NCBI GenBank assembly: GCA_964582985.1 | Contig: CAZOUM010000062.1 | Span: 1-15,114, forward strand | Direction of reading: 5' to 3' | DNA: 15,114 nucleotides | DNA from: CAZQYB01 sp964582985 | Lineage (GTDB): Bacteria; Planctomycetota; Phycisphaerae; Sedimentisphaerales; Anaerobacaceae | Shown: positions 14,986 to 15,114 of the stretch, piece after piece | How the letters are laid out: each line of letters starts with the position of its first letter | How positions within the stretch are numbered: the stretch's first letter is position 1 | Position numbers and translations under genes: made by a program | Notes under the pieces: model-generated | Told to the model about the DNA's origin: nothing | The model's database searches: none | What the model saw: only the letters and a program-made list of their open reading frames with translations

Positions 14986-15114
14986 TCATAGATTTATCAA
15001 ATCCTCTGCAAGCTCGCTAATCGCTCCTTTTTTGTTCCGCTGCTGCTCATCATACGCCTTTAGCATTTCACTATACAATTCTGTATCTTTAACAAAGCTC
15101 TTTTTGTCCCATCT
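14986..15114 (-). CDS. 3' end of an unrecognised minus-strand gene (42 codons, truncated by right edge)
   Basis: One minus-strand frame is open from the right edge to TGA at 14986-14988. It encodes the C-terminus WDKKSFVKDTELYSEMLKAY followed by DEQQRNKKGAISELAEDLINL. The residue mix (Lys/Glu-rich, amphipathic helical) looks like real protein, and an intrinsic terminator follows the stop directly. The other two minus-strand frames hit stops early. The family cannot be told from this fragment. Confidence 0.6.
   Translation of the reverse strand, partial: RWDKKSFVKDTELYSEMLKAYDEQQRNKKGAISELAEDLINL

Overview
The window looks like part of a chromosome from a Planctomycetota bacterium, probably a Phycisphaerae-like lineage. 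This is inferred from gene content, not from a marker gene. The clues are a giant secreted beta-helix protein with chlamydial-Pmp-like GGAI/FxxN motifs and collagen-like Gly-rich loops, a secretin with a very long TPR/coiled-coil N-terminus, an M56 (BlaR1-type) peptidase carrying more than 1200 residues of extracytoplasmic Ig-like and carboxypeptidase-regulatory-like modules, and frequent TTG starts. No rRNA, tRNA, CRISPR array, insertion sequence or phage gene was seen.

Layout, left to right. (1) 1-4609, minus: one uninterrupted frame of 1536 codons running off the left edge. It encodes a secreted right-handed beta-helix surface protein, preceded by a consensus promoter (4750-4778) and a leader RNA with nested inverted repeats (4645-4722). 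(2) 4806-8010, minus: a secretin gene (TTG start) and a 57-codon single-span membrane protein gene that overlaps its 3' end in the +1 frame with its own Shine-Dalgarno. (3) 8011-8344: divergent AT-rich intergenic region. (4) 8345-9100, plus: tsaB, the only plus-strand gene, carrying a short AATACGC-type repeat inside its coding region. (5) 9101-9400: spacer with a doubtful Gly-rich small ORF. (6) 9401-14662, minus: a blaI-blaR1-type repressor/protease operon whose promoter carries two BlaI-type TACA-N2-TGTA operators. (7) 14663-15114: two successive minus-strand hairpins with U-tracts and unusually long C/U-rich loops containing CCUCC, one with its own promoter-like sequence, and the 3' end of another minus-strand gene at the right edge.

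How the parts may fit. The secretin and the small membrane protein probably form a translationally coupled pair at the cell envelope, and the beta-helix protein downstream is a large exported surface protein. They are adjacent, but no direct link is shown. The BlaI/M56 pair is a self-contained signalling unit: an extracytoplasmic signal would activate the M56 protease and relieve BlaI repression of the operon. The sensor is not a penicillin-binding domain, so the signal is unknown. The least explained items are the paired CCUCC-loop hairpins upstream of blaI and the structured leader of the giant gene.
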